DNA of 64,000 bases from Leuctra nigra (GCA_934045905.1 OW203762.1:2480001-2544000); one strand, 5' to 3'. Positions 33,117 through 45,445 are shown, numbered from the stretch's first letter. Numbers and translations are program-made. Notes: a model not told the origin generated them from the letters alone.

Positions 33117-33789
33117 TCGAATCCGCATGGAATTGACTCGAATCCGCATGGAAATGACTCGAATCCGCATGGAACTGACTCGAATCCGCATGGAAATTAC
33201 ACGAATCCACATGGAAATGACTCGAATCCGCATGGAACTGACTCGAATCCGCATGGAACTGACTTCAATCCGCATGGAACTGACTTCAATCCGCATGGAA
33301 CTGACTCAAATCCGCATAGAAATGACACGAATCCGCATGGAACTGACTCGAATCCGCATGGAACTGACTTCAATCCGCATGGAACTGACTTCAATCCGCA
33401 TGGAACTGACTCGAATCCGCATGGAAATTACTCGAATCCGCATGGAAATTACTCGAATCCGCATGGAACTGACTCGAATCCGCATGGAACTGACTCGAAT
33501 CCGCATGGAACTGACACGAATCCGCATGGAAATGACTCGAATCCGCATGGAACTGACTCGAACCCGCATGGAACTGACTCGAATCCGCATGGAACTGACT
33601 CGAATCCGCATGGAACTGACTCGAATCCGCAAGGAACTGACTCGAATCCGCATATGGAAATGACTCGAATACGCATAGAACTGAATCGAATCCGCATGGA
33701 AATAACTGGAATACGCATGGAAATTACTCCAATCCGTATGGAACAGGAATCCGCACGGAAATGGCTCTAATCCGTATGGAAATGACTGG
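33117..33789. repeat. 21-bp minisatellite, about 32 copies
   Basis: The unit is TCGAATCCGCATGGAACTGA plus C, with common AAATGAC, AAATTAC and TTCAATC variants; divergence rises at the right end. The unit is 7 codons, so several frames remain open (MELTRIR, NPHGTDS), none with signs of a real gene. Confidence 0.97.
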
Positions 33790-34079
33790 AGGCAGAGTTC
33801 ATGGCCATGTGTGGGTCACTCAGGCTCAAGCGAGAGGCAAATGAATGGAAGGTTCCACACTAATAATAGGCCACGACCGACACTGTCCACATTGCATCCC
33901 GGTCTCTTGTGGAAAATATGAGCAGAACATTATCAAATTTAAAAGAATTGTCGTTTGTCCAGATGCACTGTCCAGATCCAATACCAACAAAGATGTTGGT
34001 ATTGGAAGTACTAATAGATCGCACACAGAAATGCTAACTCGGCACTAGCTCTAGTAATGAGTTCTGATTTCATTGATAG
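33790..34079. other. Intronic DNA with a small hairpin
   Basis: CCAATACCAAC and GTTGGTATTGG (about 33977-34004) form a short stem-loop. Nothing else is recognised. Confidence 0.5.
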
Positions 34080-34678
34080 CTAGGAAAACGCTCAGTGTAT
34101 CGCGTTGATGAGCGAGCACGGGTGCGTGCATATTCTCGAACCGGAAATGCGTACACAATGCACAGAAAACATTTACATCCACATTGAATTGAAATAAATA
34201 TGATCACTCAATCAACATAAAAGTATCTGCTTTTCATGGAAACTTAAAAATAGGATCTAAACACTCTGGTACCTAAAGCAAATCAGATTCAATTCAAATG
34301 GCACTGGGAAAACATTCACTTCATTTCTGACAGCTATTAAAACTGTCAATTGCATACGTTCTTAACTGATGGGATGAAAATGTGTAAAATAAGAGACAAT
34401 GTTGGTCTTCATGACCATGCAATATATGAGCTATGATCAGATTTGTCGAAGGCTATTTTCATTTTTCAACCTAGATGTTTTGTTTTAAATTTGAACCAAT
34501 AAAAGGATTTCGAAAAAATTAGGGTCTGCTAACAGAAAAGGTTGTCTCTACATGTTTGCAAAATCTCAGATCGATCGGTGTAACGGTGCAACTTCTATTA
34601 CTCCAGAGAGCAGCCAAAAAAAAAGAGGTCCGTGTCAAAAGAGTCAAAAGGAGCCAGTCGCTCGCTTCGCAGACTCAA
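34080..34678 (-). mobile_element. HINE-like element (599 bp), minus orientation
   Basis: Reverse-complemented it begins TTGAGTCTGCGAAGCGAGCG and ends GCTCGCTCATCAACGCGATA, GCGTTTTCCTAG. The length and both ends match the 597-bp copy at 51426-52022. The interior shares the GATCTGAAATTTTGC-like motif with the other copies. Non-coding. Confidence 0.7.
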
Positions 34679-35023
34679 TAATATGGATCGATTGCCAAAG
34701 AGCATCAAATGTATTCATGTATTCAAACGCCATTTTATGTTTTGCCGAGTGTACATAAAACTATGTCATGTCTCCAGCTGGAGAGGGAATTGCTTTAGAC
34801 TCTTTCGAATATTAAGATTAGATTAGATTGCCCAGACACAAGAATCTGTTCTTCATAATGCAAGAAATCAAACGTCATTTCATCCCAAGCCGAGCATTTC
34901 ACAGGCTTTCAAACAGCCTCATAAGTTGCTTGCGTGTGAAAGTATATTCCAGTCCTCAACACCACAAGACAGTGAGCTAATCTTATGGACGGAATCCAGT
35001 AGACTCTGGGTTTGGCGTCATAA
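34679..35023. other. Intronic DNA, nothing recognised
   Basis: No repeat, frame or RNA gene was recognised. Confidence 0.5.
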
Positions 35024-35242
35024 GGCCGATGCACAATTGACGCAGACGTCATGCCTATAATACATCGTACCCGTCCGCGTCAATTGTGCATCGGCGTTTA
35101 AGGTCGTCGTCCGTCCGCGTCGTCCGTCAGCGTCAATTGTGCATCGGCCTTTAAGGGCGTCGTCCGTCCGCGTCAATTGTGCATCGATCTTTAAGGTCGT
35201 CGTCCGTCAGCGTCGTCCGGTAGCGTCAATTGTGCATCGGCC
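35024..35242. mobile_element. MITE with GGCCGATGCACAATTGACGC ends and internal repeats
   Basis: 20-bp perfect terminal inverted repeats. The right-end motif GCGTCAATTGTGCATCGG also recurs internally near 35075, 35131 and 35170 with TTTAAGG between, so part of the element is tandemly duplicated. The ends resemble PIF/Harbinger MITEs; a TAA target duplication is possible but not clean. Confidence 0.7.
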
Positions 35243-35640
35243 TATAAATCTGAACATATTTATGAAAATGCTTGCGCAAAAAAATATTTTCGTGTCACAA
35301 ATCCAAAGTCCTTGTTTTGAAATGGATATAATTGTCTAAATTCTTGTCGGAATGTTTGTCACCACTTCTGCTGAGCAATAATGATTAGTTTTCATCTTTT
35401 TGTTGTACATCTACAAGTCACACTTGAGTGCTTGTTGGACTTATTGATTGGAGGTTATGTGGAACCCACTTTAGGAAATGATAAAGAGTTCTTGAAGTAA
35501 AATTAAACCACGAAATAATATAAATTGATGCGTACGTCAGTGTCTACAATCTAATATTTGCATCATTCATATTCTTGTGAAAACTTTGCCCCAAGAGCTG
35601 TATCTAGACAGATTGCAGATGTTCTGAACGAGGCGTCCAG
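35243..35640. other. Intronic DNA, nothing recognised
   Basis: No repeat, frame or RNA gene was recognised. Confidence 0.5.
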
Positions 35641-35774
35641 GGGCCAGATTCACAAAAGGTATTATCTCTACTACGTACTATCCTTGGTATTATCTTTCAT
35701 TTAACATGGTGTTTTTGATATTATATCAAAAGATAATACGTATTAGCAGATAATATCTTTTGTGAATCCAGACC
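35641..35774. mobile_element. 134-bp foldback MITE
   Basis: The ends GGCCAGATTCACAAAAGGTA and, inverted, TGGATTCACAAAAGATATT flank a core that also folds back. The superfamily is undetermined. Confidence 0.7.
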
Positions 35775-36098
35775 CAGAAGACCGTGGGTTCGCTGAAATG
35801 CAGATTACTTCCAGTCTCAAAGAAGAATAAAATGTGTTGATCGAACCCACACATTCATTCAATATCCTCTAAATATCGATGTGTGTACCCCCCCCCCCCC
35901 CCCCCATCCCTCACAGGAGGTATTCCTGGATGCGCTGAAACAATGGCTGCAAGTGAGAGAGCGCGAGAGCATGCGATGCTGAGTGGGAGAGAGAGAGAGA
36001 GAGAGAGAACAATCTGACCTTCTTGCCGGGCGTGCGAGGTTGCCACGTCTCTATTGTTCACACACCCACCAGGCTGAATGTTGCCTGCGCCGGCTTGC
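35775..36098. other. Simple-sequence region before the 131-bp array
   Basis: Contains a run of about 17 C (35889-35906) and a (GA)n tract (35988-36010). No gene. Confidence 0.7.
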
Positions 36099-39000
36099 TC
36101 TGTCCAGCTGTCGAGCCGCGCATAAAGCCACGCGCTGGGTGATGCTTCCACATCATCCCCTATCTCTATCGTCAACACAACGGCTGGTGTATTGCATGGC
36201 TCGGGACTCGTCTCATGTGACCGCTCAACTCTGTCCAGCTGTCGAGCCGCGCATAAAGCCACGCGCTGGGTGATGCTTCCACATCATCCCCTATCTCTAT
36301 CGTCAACACAACGGCTGGTGTATTGCATGGCTCGGAACTCGTCTCATGTGATCGCTCAACTCTGTCCAGCTGTCGAGCCGCGCATAAAGCCACGCGCTGG
36401 GTGATGCTTCCACATCATCCCCTATCTCTATCGTCAACACAACGGCTGGTGTATTGCATGGCTCGGAACTCGTCTCATGTGACCGCTCAACTCTGTCCAG
36501 CTGTCGAGCCGCGCATAAAGCCACGCGCTGGGTGATGCTTCCACATCATCCCCTATCTCTATCGTCAACACAACGGCTGGTGTATTGCATGGCTCGGGAC
36601 TCGTCTCATGTGACCGCTCAACTCTGTCCAGCTGTCGAGCCGCGCATAAAGCCACGCGCTGGGTGATGCTTCCACATCATCCCCTATCTCTATCGTCAAC
36701 ACAACGGCTGGTGTATTGCATGGCTCGGGACTCGTCTCATGTGACCGCTCAACTCTGTCCAGCTGTCGAGCCGCGCATAAAGCCACGCGCTGGGTGATGC
36801 TTCCACATCATCCCCTATCTCTATCGTCAACACAACGGCTGGTGTATTGCATGGCTCGGGACTCGTCTCATGTGACCGCTCAACTCTGTCCAGCTGTCGA
36901 GCCGCGCATAAAGCCACGCGCTGGGTGATGCTTCCACATCATCCCCTATCTCTATCGTCAACACAACGGCTGGTGTATTGCATGGCTCGGGACTCGTCTC
37001 ATGTGACCGCTCAACTCTGTCCAGCTGTCGAGCCGCGCATAAAGCCACGCGCTGGGTGATGCTTCCACATCATCCCCTATCTCTATCGTCAACACAACGG
37101 CTGGTGTATTGCATGGCTCGGGACTCGTCTCATGTGACCGCTCAACTCTGTCCAGCTGTCGAGCCGCGCATAAAGCCACGCGCTGGGTGATGCTTCCACA
37201 TCATCCCCTATCTCTATCGTCAACACAACGGCTGGTGTATTGCATGGCTCGGGACTCGTCTCATGTGACCGCTCAACTCTGTCCAGCTGTCGAGCCGCGC
37301 ATAAAGCCACGCGCTGGGTGATGCTTCCACATCATCCCCTATCTCTATCGTCAACACAACGGCTGGTGTATTGCATGGCTCGGGACTCGTCTCATGTGAC
37401 CGCTCAACTCTGTCCAGCTGTCGAGCCGCGCATAAAGCCACGCGCTGGGTGATGCTTCCACATCATCCCCTATCTCTATCGTCAACACAACGGCTGGTGT
37501 ATTGCATGGCTCGGAACTCGTCTCATGTGACCGCTCAACTCTGTCCAGCTGTCGAGCCGCGCATAAAGCCACGCGCTGGGTGATGCTTCCACATCATCCC
37601 CTATCTCTATCGTCAACACAACGGCTGGTGTATTGCATGGCTCGGGACTCGTCTCATGTGACCGCTCAACTCTGTCCAGCTGTCGAGCCGCGCATAAAGC
37701 CACGCGCTGGGTGATGCTTCCACATCATCCCCTATCTCTATCGTCAACACAACGGCTGGTGTATTGCATGGCTCGGAACTCGTCTCATGTGACCGCTCAA
37801 CTCTGTCCAGCTGTCGAGCCGCGCATAAAGCCACGCGCTGGGTGATGCTTCCACATCATCCCCTATCTCTATCGTCAACACAAAGGCTGGTGTATTGCAT
37901 GGCTCGGGACTCGTCTCATGTGACCGCTCAACTCTGTCCAGCTGTCGAGCCGCGCATAAAGCCACGCGCTGGGTGATGCTTCCACATCATCCCCTATCTC
38001 TATCGTCAACACAACGGCTGGTGTATTGCATGGCTCGGGACTCGTCTCATGTGACCGCTCAACTCTGTCCAGCTGTCGAGCCGCGCATAAAGCCACGCGC
38101 TGGGTGATGCTTCCACATCATCCCCTATCTCTATCGTCAACACAACGGCTGGTGTATTGCATGGCTCGGGACTCGTCTCATGTGACCGCTCAACTCTGTC
38201 CAGCTGTCGAGCCGCGCATAAAGCCACGCGCTGGGTGATGCTTCCACATCATCCCCTATCTCTATCGTCAACACAACGGCTGGTGTATTGCATGGCTCGG
38301 GACTCGTCTCATGTGACCGCTCAACTCTGTCCAGCTGTCGAGCCGCGCATAAAGCCACGCGCTGGGTGATGCTTCCACATCATCCCCTATCTCTATCGTC
38401 AACACAACGGCTGGTGTATTGCATGGCTCGGGACTCGTCTCATGTGACCGCTCAACTCTGTCCAGCTGTCGAGCCGCGCATAAAGCCACGCGCTGGGTGA
38501 TGCTTCCACATCATCCCCTATCTCTATCGTCAACACAACGGCTGGTGTATTGCATGGCTCGGGACTCGTCTCATGTGACCGCTCAACTCTGTCCAGCTGT
38601 CGAGCCGCGCATAAAGCCACGCGCTGGGTGATGCTTCCACATCATCCCCTATCTCTATCGTCAACACAACGGCTGGTGTATTGCATGGCTCGGGACTCGT
38701 CTCATGTGACCGCTCAACTCTGTCCAGCTGTCGAGCCGCGCATAAAGCCACGCGCTGGGTGATGCTTCCACATCATCCCCTATCTCTATCGTCAACACAA
38801 CGGCTGGTGTATTGCATGGCTCGGGACTCGTCTCATGTGACCGCTCAACTCTGTCCAGCTGTCGAGCCGCGCATAAAGCCACGCGCTGGGTGATGCTTCC
38901 ACATCATCCCCTATCTCTATCGTCAACACAACGGCTGGTGTATTGCATGGCTCGGGACTCGTCTCATGTGACCGCTCAACTCTGTCCAGCTGTCGAGCCG

Positions 39001-42000
39001 CGCATAAAGCCACGCGCTGGGTGATGCTTCCACATCATCCCCTATCTCTATCGTCAACACAACGGCTGGTGTATTGCATGGCTCGGGACTCGTCTCATGT
39101 GACCGCTCAACTCTGTCCAGCTGTCGAGCCGCGCATAAAGCCACGCGCTGGGTGATGCTTCCACATCATCCCCTATCTCTATCGTCAACACAACGGCTGG
39201 TGTATTGCATGGCTCGGGACTCGTCTCATGTGACCGCTCAACTCTGTCCAGCTGTCGAGCCGCGCATAAAGCCACGCGCTGGGTGATGCTTCCACATCAT
39301 CCCCTATCTCTATCGTCAACACAACGGCTGGTGTATTGCATGGCTCGGGACTCGTCTCATGTGACCGCTCAACTCTGTCCAGCTGTCGAGCCGCGCATAA
39401 AGCCACGCGCTGGGTGATGCTTCCACATCATCCCCTATCTCTATCGTCAACACAACGGCTGGTGTATTGCATGGCTCGGGACTCGTCTCATCACCACAGT
39501 GACCGCTCAACTCTGTCCAGCTGTCGAGCCGCGCATAAAGCCACGCGCTGGGTGATGCTTCCACATCATCCCCTATCTCTATCGTCAACACAACGGCTGG
39601 TGTATTGCATGGCTCGGGACTCGTCTCATGTGACCGCTCAACTCTGTCCAGCTGTCGAGCCGCGCATAAAGCCACGCGCTGGGTGATGCTTCCACATCAT
39701 CCCCTATCTCTATCGTCAACACAACGGCTGGTGTATTGCATGGCTCGGGACTCGTCTCATGTGACCGCTCAACTCTGTCCAGCTGTCGAGCCGCGCATAA
39801 AGCCACGCGCTGGGTGATGCTTCCACATCATCCCCTATCTCTATCGTCAACACAACGGCTGGTGTATTGCATGGCTCGGGACTCGTCTCATGTGACCGCT
39901 CAACTCTGTCCAGCTGTCGAGCCGCGCATAAAGCCACGCGCTGGGTGATGCTTCCACATCATCCCCTATCTCTATCGTCAACACAACGGCTGGTGTATTG
40001 CATGGCTCGGGACTCGTCTCATGTGACCGCTCAACTCTGTCCAGCTGTCGAGCCGCGCATAAAGCCACGCGCTGGGTGATGCTTCCACATCATCCCCTAT
40101 CTCTATCGTCAACACAACGGCTGGTGTATTGCATGGCTCGGGACTCGTCTCATGTGACCGCTCAACTCTGTCCAGCTGTCGAGCCGCGCATAAAGCCACG
40201 CGCTGGGTGATGCTTCCACATCATCCCCTATCTCTATCGTCAACACAACGGCTGGTGTATTGCATGGCTCGGGACTCGTCTCATGTGACCGCTCAACTCT
40301 GTCCAGCTGTCGAGCCGCGCATAAAGCCACGCGCTGGGTGATGCTTCCACATCATCCCCTATCTCTATCGTCAACACAACGGCTGGTGTATTGCATGGCT
40401 CGGGACTCGTCTCATGTGACCGCTCAACTCTGTCCAGCTGTCGAGCCGCGCATAAAGCCACGCGCTGGGTGATGCTTCCACATCATCCCCTATCTCTATC
40501 GTCAACACAACGGCTGGTGTATTGCATGGCTCGGGACTCGTCTCATGTGACCGCTCAACTCTGTCCAGCTGTCGAGCCGCGCATAAAGCCACGCGCTGGG
40601 TGATGCTTCCACATCATCCCCTATCTCTATCGTCAACACAACGGCTGGTGTATTGCATGGCTCGGGACTCGTCTCATGTGACCGCTCAACTCTGTCCAGC
40701 TGTCGAGCCGCGCATAAAGCCACGCGCTGGGTGATGCTTCCACATCATCCCCTATCTCTATCGTCAACACAACGGCTGGTGTATTGCATGGCTCGGAACT
40801 CGTCTCATGTGACCGCTCAACTCTGTCCAGCTGTCGAGCCGCGCATAAAGCCACGCGCTGGGTGATGCTTCCACATCATCCCCTATCTCTATCGTCAACA
40901 CAACGGCTGGTGTATTGCATGGCTCGGGACTCGTCTCATGTGACCGCTCAACTCTGTCCAGCTGTCGAGCCGCGCATAAAGCCACGCGCTGGGTGATGCT
41001 TCCACATCATCCCCTATCTCTATCGTCAACACAACGGCTGGTGTATTGCATGGCTCGGAACTCGTCTCATGTGACCGCTCAACTCTGTCCAGCTGTCGAG
41101 CCGCGCATAAAGCCACGCGCTGGGTGATGCTTCCACATCATCCCCTATCTCTATCGTCAACACAACGGCTGGTGTATTGCATGGCTCGGGACTCGTCTCA
41201 TGTGACCGCTCAACTCTGTCCAGCTGTCGAGCCGCGCATAAAGCCACGCGCTGGGTGATGCTTCCACATCATCCCCTATCTCTATCGTCAACACAACGGC
41301 TGGTGTATTGCATGGCTCGGGACTCGTCTCATGTGACCGCTCAACTCTGTCCAGCTGTCGAGCCGCGCATAAAGCCACGCGCTGGGTGATGCTTCCACAT
41401 CATCCCCTATCTCTATCGTCAACACAACGGCTGGTGTATTGCATGGCTCGGGACTCGTCTCATGTGACCGCTCAACTCTGTCCAGCTGTCGAGCCGCGCA
41501 TAAAGCCACGCGCTGGGTGATGCTTCCACATCATCCCCTATCTCTATTGTCAACACAACGGCTGGTGTATTGCATGGCTCGGGACTCGTCTCATGTGACC
41601 GCTCAACTCTGTCCAGCTGTCGAGCCGCGCATAAAGCCACGCGCTGGGTGATGCTTCCACATCATCCCCTATCTCTATCGTCAACACAACGGCTGGTGTA
41701 TTGCATGGCTCGGGACTCGTCTCATGTGACCGCTCAACTCTGTCCAGCTGTCGAGCCGCGCATAAAGCCACGCGCTGGGTGATGCTTCCACATCATCCCC
41801 TATCTCTATCGTCAACACAACGGCTGGTGTATTGCATGGCTCGGGACTCGTCTCATGTGACCGCTCAACTCTGTCCAGCTGTCGAGCCGCGCATAAAGCC
41901 ACGCGCTGGGTGATGCTTCCACATCATCCCCTATCTCTATCGTCAACACAACGGCTGGTGTATTGCATGGCTCGGAACTCGTCTCATGTGACCGCTCAAC

Positions 42001-42495
42001 TCTGTCCAGCTGTCGAGCCGCGCATAAAGCCACGCGCTGGGTGATGCTTCCACATCATCCCCTATCTCTATCGTCAACACAACGGCTGGTGTATTGCATG
42101 GCTCGGGACTCGTCTCATGTGACCGCTCAACTCTGTCCAGCTGTCGAGCCGCGCATAAAGCCACGCGCTGGGTGATGCTTCCACATCATCCCCTATCTCT
42201 ATCGTCAACACAACGGCTGGTGTATTGCATGGCTCGGGACTCGTCTCATGTGACCGCTCAACTCTGTCCAGCTGTCGAGCCGCGCATAAAGCCACGCGCT
42301 GGGTGATGCTTCCACATCATCCCCTATCTCTATCGTCAACACAACGGCTGGTGTATTGCATGGCTCGGGACTCGTCTCATGTGACCGCTCAACTCTGTCC
42401 AGCTGTCGAGCCGCGCATAAAGCCACGCGCTGGGTGATGCTTCCACATCATCCCCCTATCTCTATCGTCAACACAACGGCATAGCTCGTGACTCG
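36099..42495. repeat. 131-bp minisatellite, about 49 copies
   Basis: The unit includes CTCTGTCCAGCTGTCGAGCC and CACAACGGCTGGTGTATTGC. Units are almost identical, varying mainly at one site (CTCGGGACTC or CTCGGAACTC). One unit near 39488 carries a 7-bp change (CATCACCACAGTGACC), which merges two short frames. Since 131 is not divisible by 3, each unit yields the same 70- and 73-codon frames; these are artefacts. The high homogeneity implies recent amplification or ongoing homogenisation. Confidence 0.97.
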
Positions 42496-42988
42496 TTATC
42501 AATAATCAATCATTCATCCACCGCAATTAACCAAATTACAGAACAGTGCGACCTTTTATTTTTTAAATAACGAAATCACACAATTTTAAAACGTCGCATT
42601 CTTTATTTCCATAAATTTGCAAAGAAATACGAATTTCTAGAAGATCGTAGGATAACGTGGAACTAAAGCAAAGTAAAACCCTCATAGAAATCATCCAGGA
42701 ACGTGTACATTGAGCTTGACATTTGGTTCACGTTGACCACGTTTCCTTGCCATGTAATGGTGCAGAACATACGATCTACGTTCGCCGAGTTTGACCGATA
42801 AGACAGGAATCTCACGGTGTACTTTCTGCTAGACCTGGAGCCCTATTCTATAACTTTTAAATTCCCAATTCCACTGGAATTCGTTTCCATCCCATGCTAC
42901 TCCTAATGGCCGTACCGGATTCCATCCGAATGGAAGTGGGAAAACGTTGTAGAATAGACCTCCTGCTCGGCCGGGCAACAGGTCCTAC
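42496..42988. other. Unique intron DNA just downstream of candidate exon a
   Basis: Single-copy sequence in appearance. No further exon is recognised. Confidence 0.5.
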
Positions 42989-43104
42989 CTGTAGTACGGA
43001 CTGCCGAATGGCGAGCAGTAGAAGGGGTCGTTGTGCACGAGCGGCATGGCATGTGCCACGAGCATGGCGTCGCTGCTCCTGCCCCTGCCAGCGACGCCTG
43101 GCAT
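42989..43104 (-). CDS. Chip: Chip, candidate N-terminal coding exon a
   Basis: In a GC-rich stretch, the minus-strand ATG at 43104 opens 38 codons: MPGVAGRGRSSDAMLVAHAM, then PLVHNDPFYCSPFGSPYY, then AG before a donor (GTAGGACC). The two leftover nucleotides (phase 2) complete exactly the split codon with which exon b begins, giving SPYY-R-RHTPYFG. Insect Chip proteins have a variable Gly/Pro/Met-rich leader before RHTPY, which this resembles. The frame stays open upstream to a TGA at about 43210, so a longer or spliced 5' part is possible. I am confident of the phase and donor and less sure of homology, because this part of Chip is poorly conserved. Confidence 0.62.
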
Positions 43105-43197
43105 CGCGACGCCGCCGCCGCTCTTCCACACGCCGCCGCACAGCTGCTGTAGCGACTCCAGGGCGACGCCGTCATCGGGACGGGCGCCCCCTCCGCA

Positions 43198-43248
43198 TGC
43201 GTCACGTCACGTCACGTCACGTCACGTCACGTCACGACACGACGTCAC
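43198..43248. repeat. (GTCAC)n microsatellite beside exon a
   Basis: About eight pentamers followed by GACACGACGTCAC. On the minus strand it lies directly upstream of the exon a frame and contributes its in-frame upstream stop. Confidence 0.9.
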
Positions 43249-43644
43249 AGAGTCAACAGCGAGGGAAAACAAACTCGAGGAAGTTGGGTATAACCGCCGA
43301 GTTGACATCGGTTTTGCACTGTCAATTAACAAAAAACATGATTTTACGTCTATTTGAAACAAATGTCAACGATATTATGTTAAATACAGAAATTGCATTT
43401 CCAATCGCGATTGCATGTAGATTTTTCACATCAAACAAAAGATTGACAGATGAATTGTGACAGAAATGTGTCTTCAAACAAACACCTCGATTTTTACATG
43501 GCAAAAATACACTGGTCAAACCCTTGACATTTACGTCCCCCAGTATTTACGTCCCCCAGTATTTACGTCCCCGCGACACAGGAGGTGTTTTAGAGAGATA
43601 TTGTCACTTGTCCCTAGATTCGGTCACCGCTCCACGATTGTTCG
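43249..43644. other. Probable 5' region of Chip; short tandem triplet
   Basis: Mostly unique. ATTTACGTCCCCCAGT (16 bp) is repeated about three times at 43530-43575. Confidence 0.5.
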
Positions 43645-44190
43645 ACGTGATGTGATGTTTTGACACTTTACACGATGTTTTGTACTTTTCGCTCACTTGT
43701 TGCGATGTTTTGACACTTTACACGAAGATTTGACACTTGTCACGACGATTTGACACTTGTCTCGATGTTTTGACACTTTACACGACGATTTGACACTTGT
43801 CTCGATGTTTTGACACTTGTCACGAAGATTTTACACTTGTCTCGATGTTTTGACACCTGTCACGAAGATTTGACACTTGTCACGACGATTTGACACTTGT
43901 CACGACGATTTGACATTGTCTCGATGTTTTGACACTTTACACGACGATTTGACACTTGTCTCGATGTTTTGACACTTGTCACGAAGATTTTACACTTGTC
44001 TCGATGTTTTGACACCTGTCACGAAGATTTGACACTTGTCACGATGTTTTGACACTTGTCGCTATGTTTTGACACCTGTCACTATGTTTTGAAACTTGTC
44101 ACGAAGATTTGACACCTGTCACGACTCACGAAGATTTGACACCTGTCACGACTCACGACGATTTGACACCTGTCGCTATGTTTTGACACT
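43645..44190. repeat. 20-bp minisatellite, about 27 copies
   Basis: Unit ACGAAGATTTGACACTTGTC with alternation of GATGTTTTGACAC and GACGATTTGACAC types, in places as a 100-bp or larger higher-order pattern (43750-44040). No coding sense. Confidence 0.92.
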
Positions 44191-44460
44191 GTGCCTGCTG
44201 CGATGCGATGTCGCCACGTGCTGCGTGCTACACGTGTGCGCGGCTGTGTGCTAACTGCAGCTCCGCGCGAGCTAGTGGCAGCGATGTGGCAACGCCGCGC
44301 CGACAGACGACGCTAGCCTCGCGCGCGCGCCGCCATTGGTCGGCGCGCCCCACGTGACCACCGCGAGGGGGGGGGGTTAACGGCGCACGCCGGCTCGAAC
44401 AGGGCACCGCGGCGCGCCGTGGCGTGGCGTGGGAGGAGGCTTGACGCAACACAGAGATAG
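44190..44460 (-). promoter_or_regulatory. CpG-rich island, candidate Chip promoter
   Basis: This is the most GC- and CpG-rich part of the window, about 1.1 kb upstream of the exon a ATG on the minus strand. It holds three CACGTG E-boxes (about 44213, 44229 and 44350), an inverted CCAAT box (ATTGG, 44335-44339) beside GCCGCCAT, and several GCGCGC runs. No TATA box is seen. Promoter identity is inferred from composition and position. Confidence 0.45.
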
Positions 44461-45445
44461 GACTCAAACTCACGCTTCAAACTAACTTCAACACACGAGA
44501 AGTGGAGGATCGAAACGCAACGATTACAACGAAAAATCAAACTTGAGATAAAGATAAAGCTCTATCATTTAAAAAATTGACATTATGTAACAGTATGAAA
44601 AAAATCTTGGGTATAAAAATCGTATAATATGTAATTTGCTTGTTGCATTCGATAAGGACTACCAACAAACAGAAGCCGGATTTTCGCGAATATCTCGAAA
44701 AATATAATAAGTCCAACAGTTTGGTTATCCTAAGCTCGTCATATCTTCATGGAGATTTATTGTAACTAATTCTAAGTAGTGTTCTGTGCTGTGAATGTTA
44801 CACCGTCCTTCGGAAGGGACGTTCAGCCGTTGGCCCCCTTAGTATCTTTCATAGGAGTAGGCTACATGCCGGTACCGGGTTTCAAATACTCCCTTCTCTA
44901 TATATTACATTCTCACTAGTGGAGCCTCGGCTCTGTTGAGAATATATAGACTTAATCACTCTTCTCTATAACATTCGAGACTAATATTTTATTATATTTT
45001 ACACATTTCGGGCAAATCGGTAAAGAACTTGAAGATGCTTTGACATTTGTTTTCTCGATCAAGTAACATGCTTATTGCTCTCTCTCTCTCTTGCGCACTT
45101 GCTCTCGATCTGATACAGTGACGCTGCTATCACACGGCGCGCTGTGACGTCACAGATAACCTGCTCGAGATTACATCGAGTCACCACACTCTCACGCAAA
45201 CACGGCAGCAGAGCCAGGACATACATGCATATCAATCATTATCATTGATTCTTCCCATTTGGCAAAATATTGCACAACTATTTTTAAAAAAACATTTTTC
45301 TATTAATATTTAATGAAGTATTATTTTGTGTATTAATGTTGATTTATCCCTGCCACCCCCACACGGTGATTGCTTCGGACTACTCGGCATTGTACTGTCC
45401 ACTATCAGTACATGCTGTGATAGTTCCAGTGTGTCGTGAGCGAGC
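44461..45445. other. Upstream DNA with a CRE palindrome
   Basis: A perfect 14-bp palindrome CTGTGACGTCACAG lies at 45142-45155, with a CT-rich tract at about 45079-45092. A dispersed-looking motif (CGTCCTTCGGAAGGGACGTT) lies near 44803-44825. No gene is recognised. Confidence 0.5.

Larger units (their letters stand above)
18516..42988 (-). other. Chip intron between candidate exon a and exon b (24.5 kb)
   Basis: Bounded by donor GTAGGACC after exon a and the array-proximal acceptor at 18516. Four minisatellites (84, 14, 21 and 131 bp) cover about 15 kb of it. The rest is palindromes, MITEs and HINE-like elements. This interpretation depends on exon a being correct. Confidence 0.6.

Noticed and set aside
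33117..33789. 257-codon NPHGTDS repeat protein and antisense frames
   Set aside because: 21-bp unit keeps several frames open; no signal peptide or flanking coding sequence to suggest a structural protein.
36172..42437. Dozens of 70- and 73-codon frames on both strands
   Set aside because: One pair per 131-bp unit, shifting frame from unit to unit; repeat artefacts.
43205..43210. Start of candidate exon a further upstream, making a longer N-terminus
   Set aside because: The frame is open back to a TGA in the GTCAC repeat but has no other ATG and no convincing acceptor, so I kept the ATG at 43104.
42894..43460. 188-codon plus-strand frame
   Set aside because: Arg-rich antisense shadow of the GC-rich Chip exon a region; no recognisable domain.
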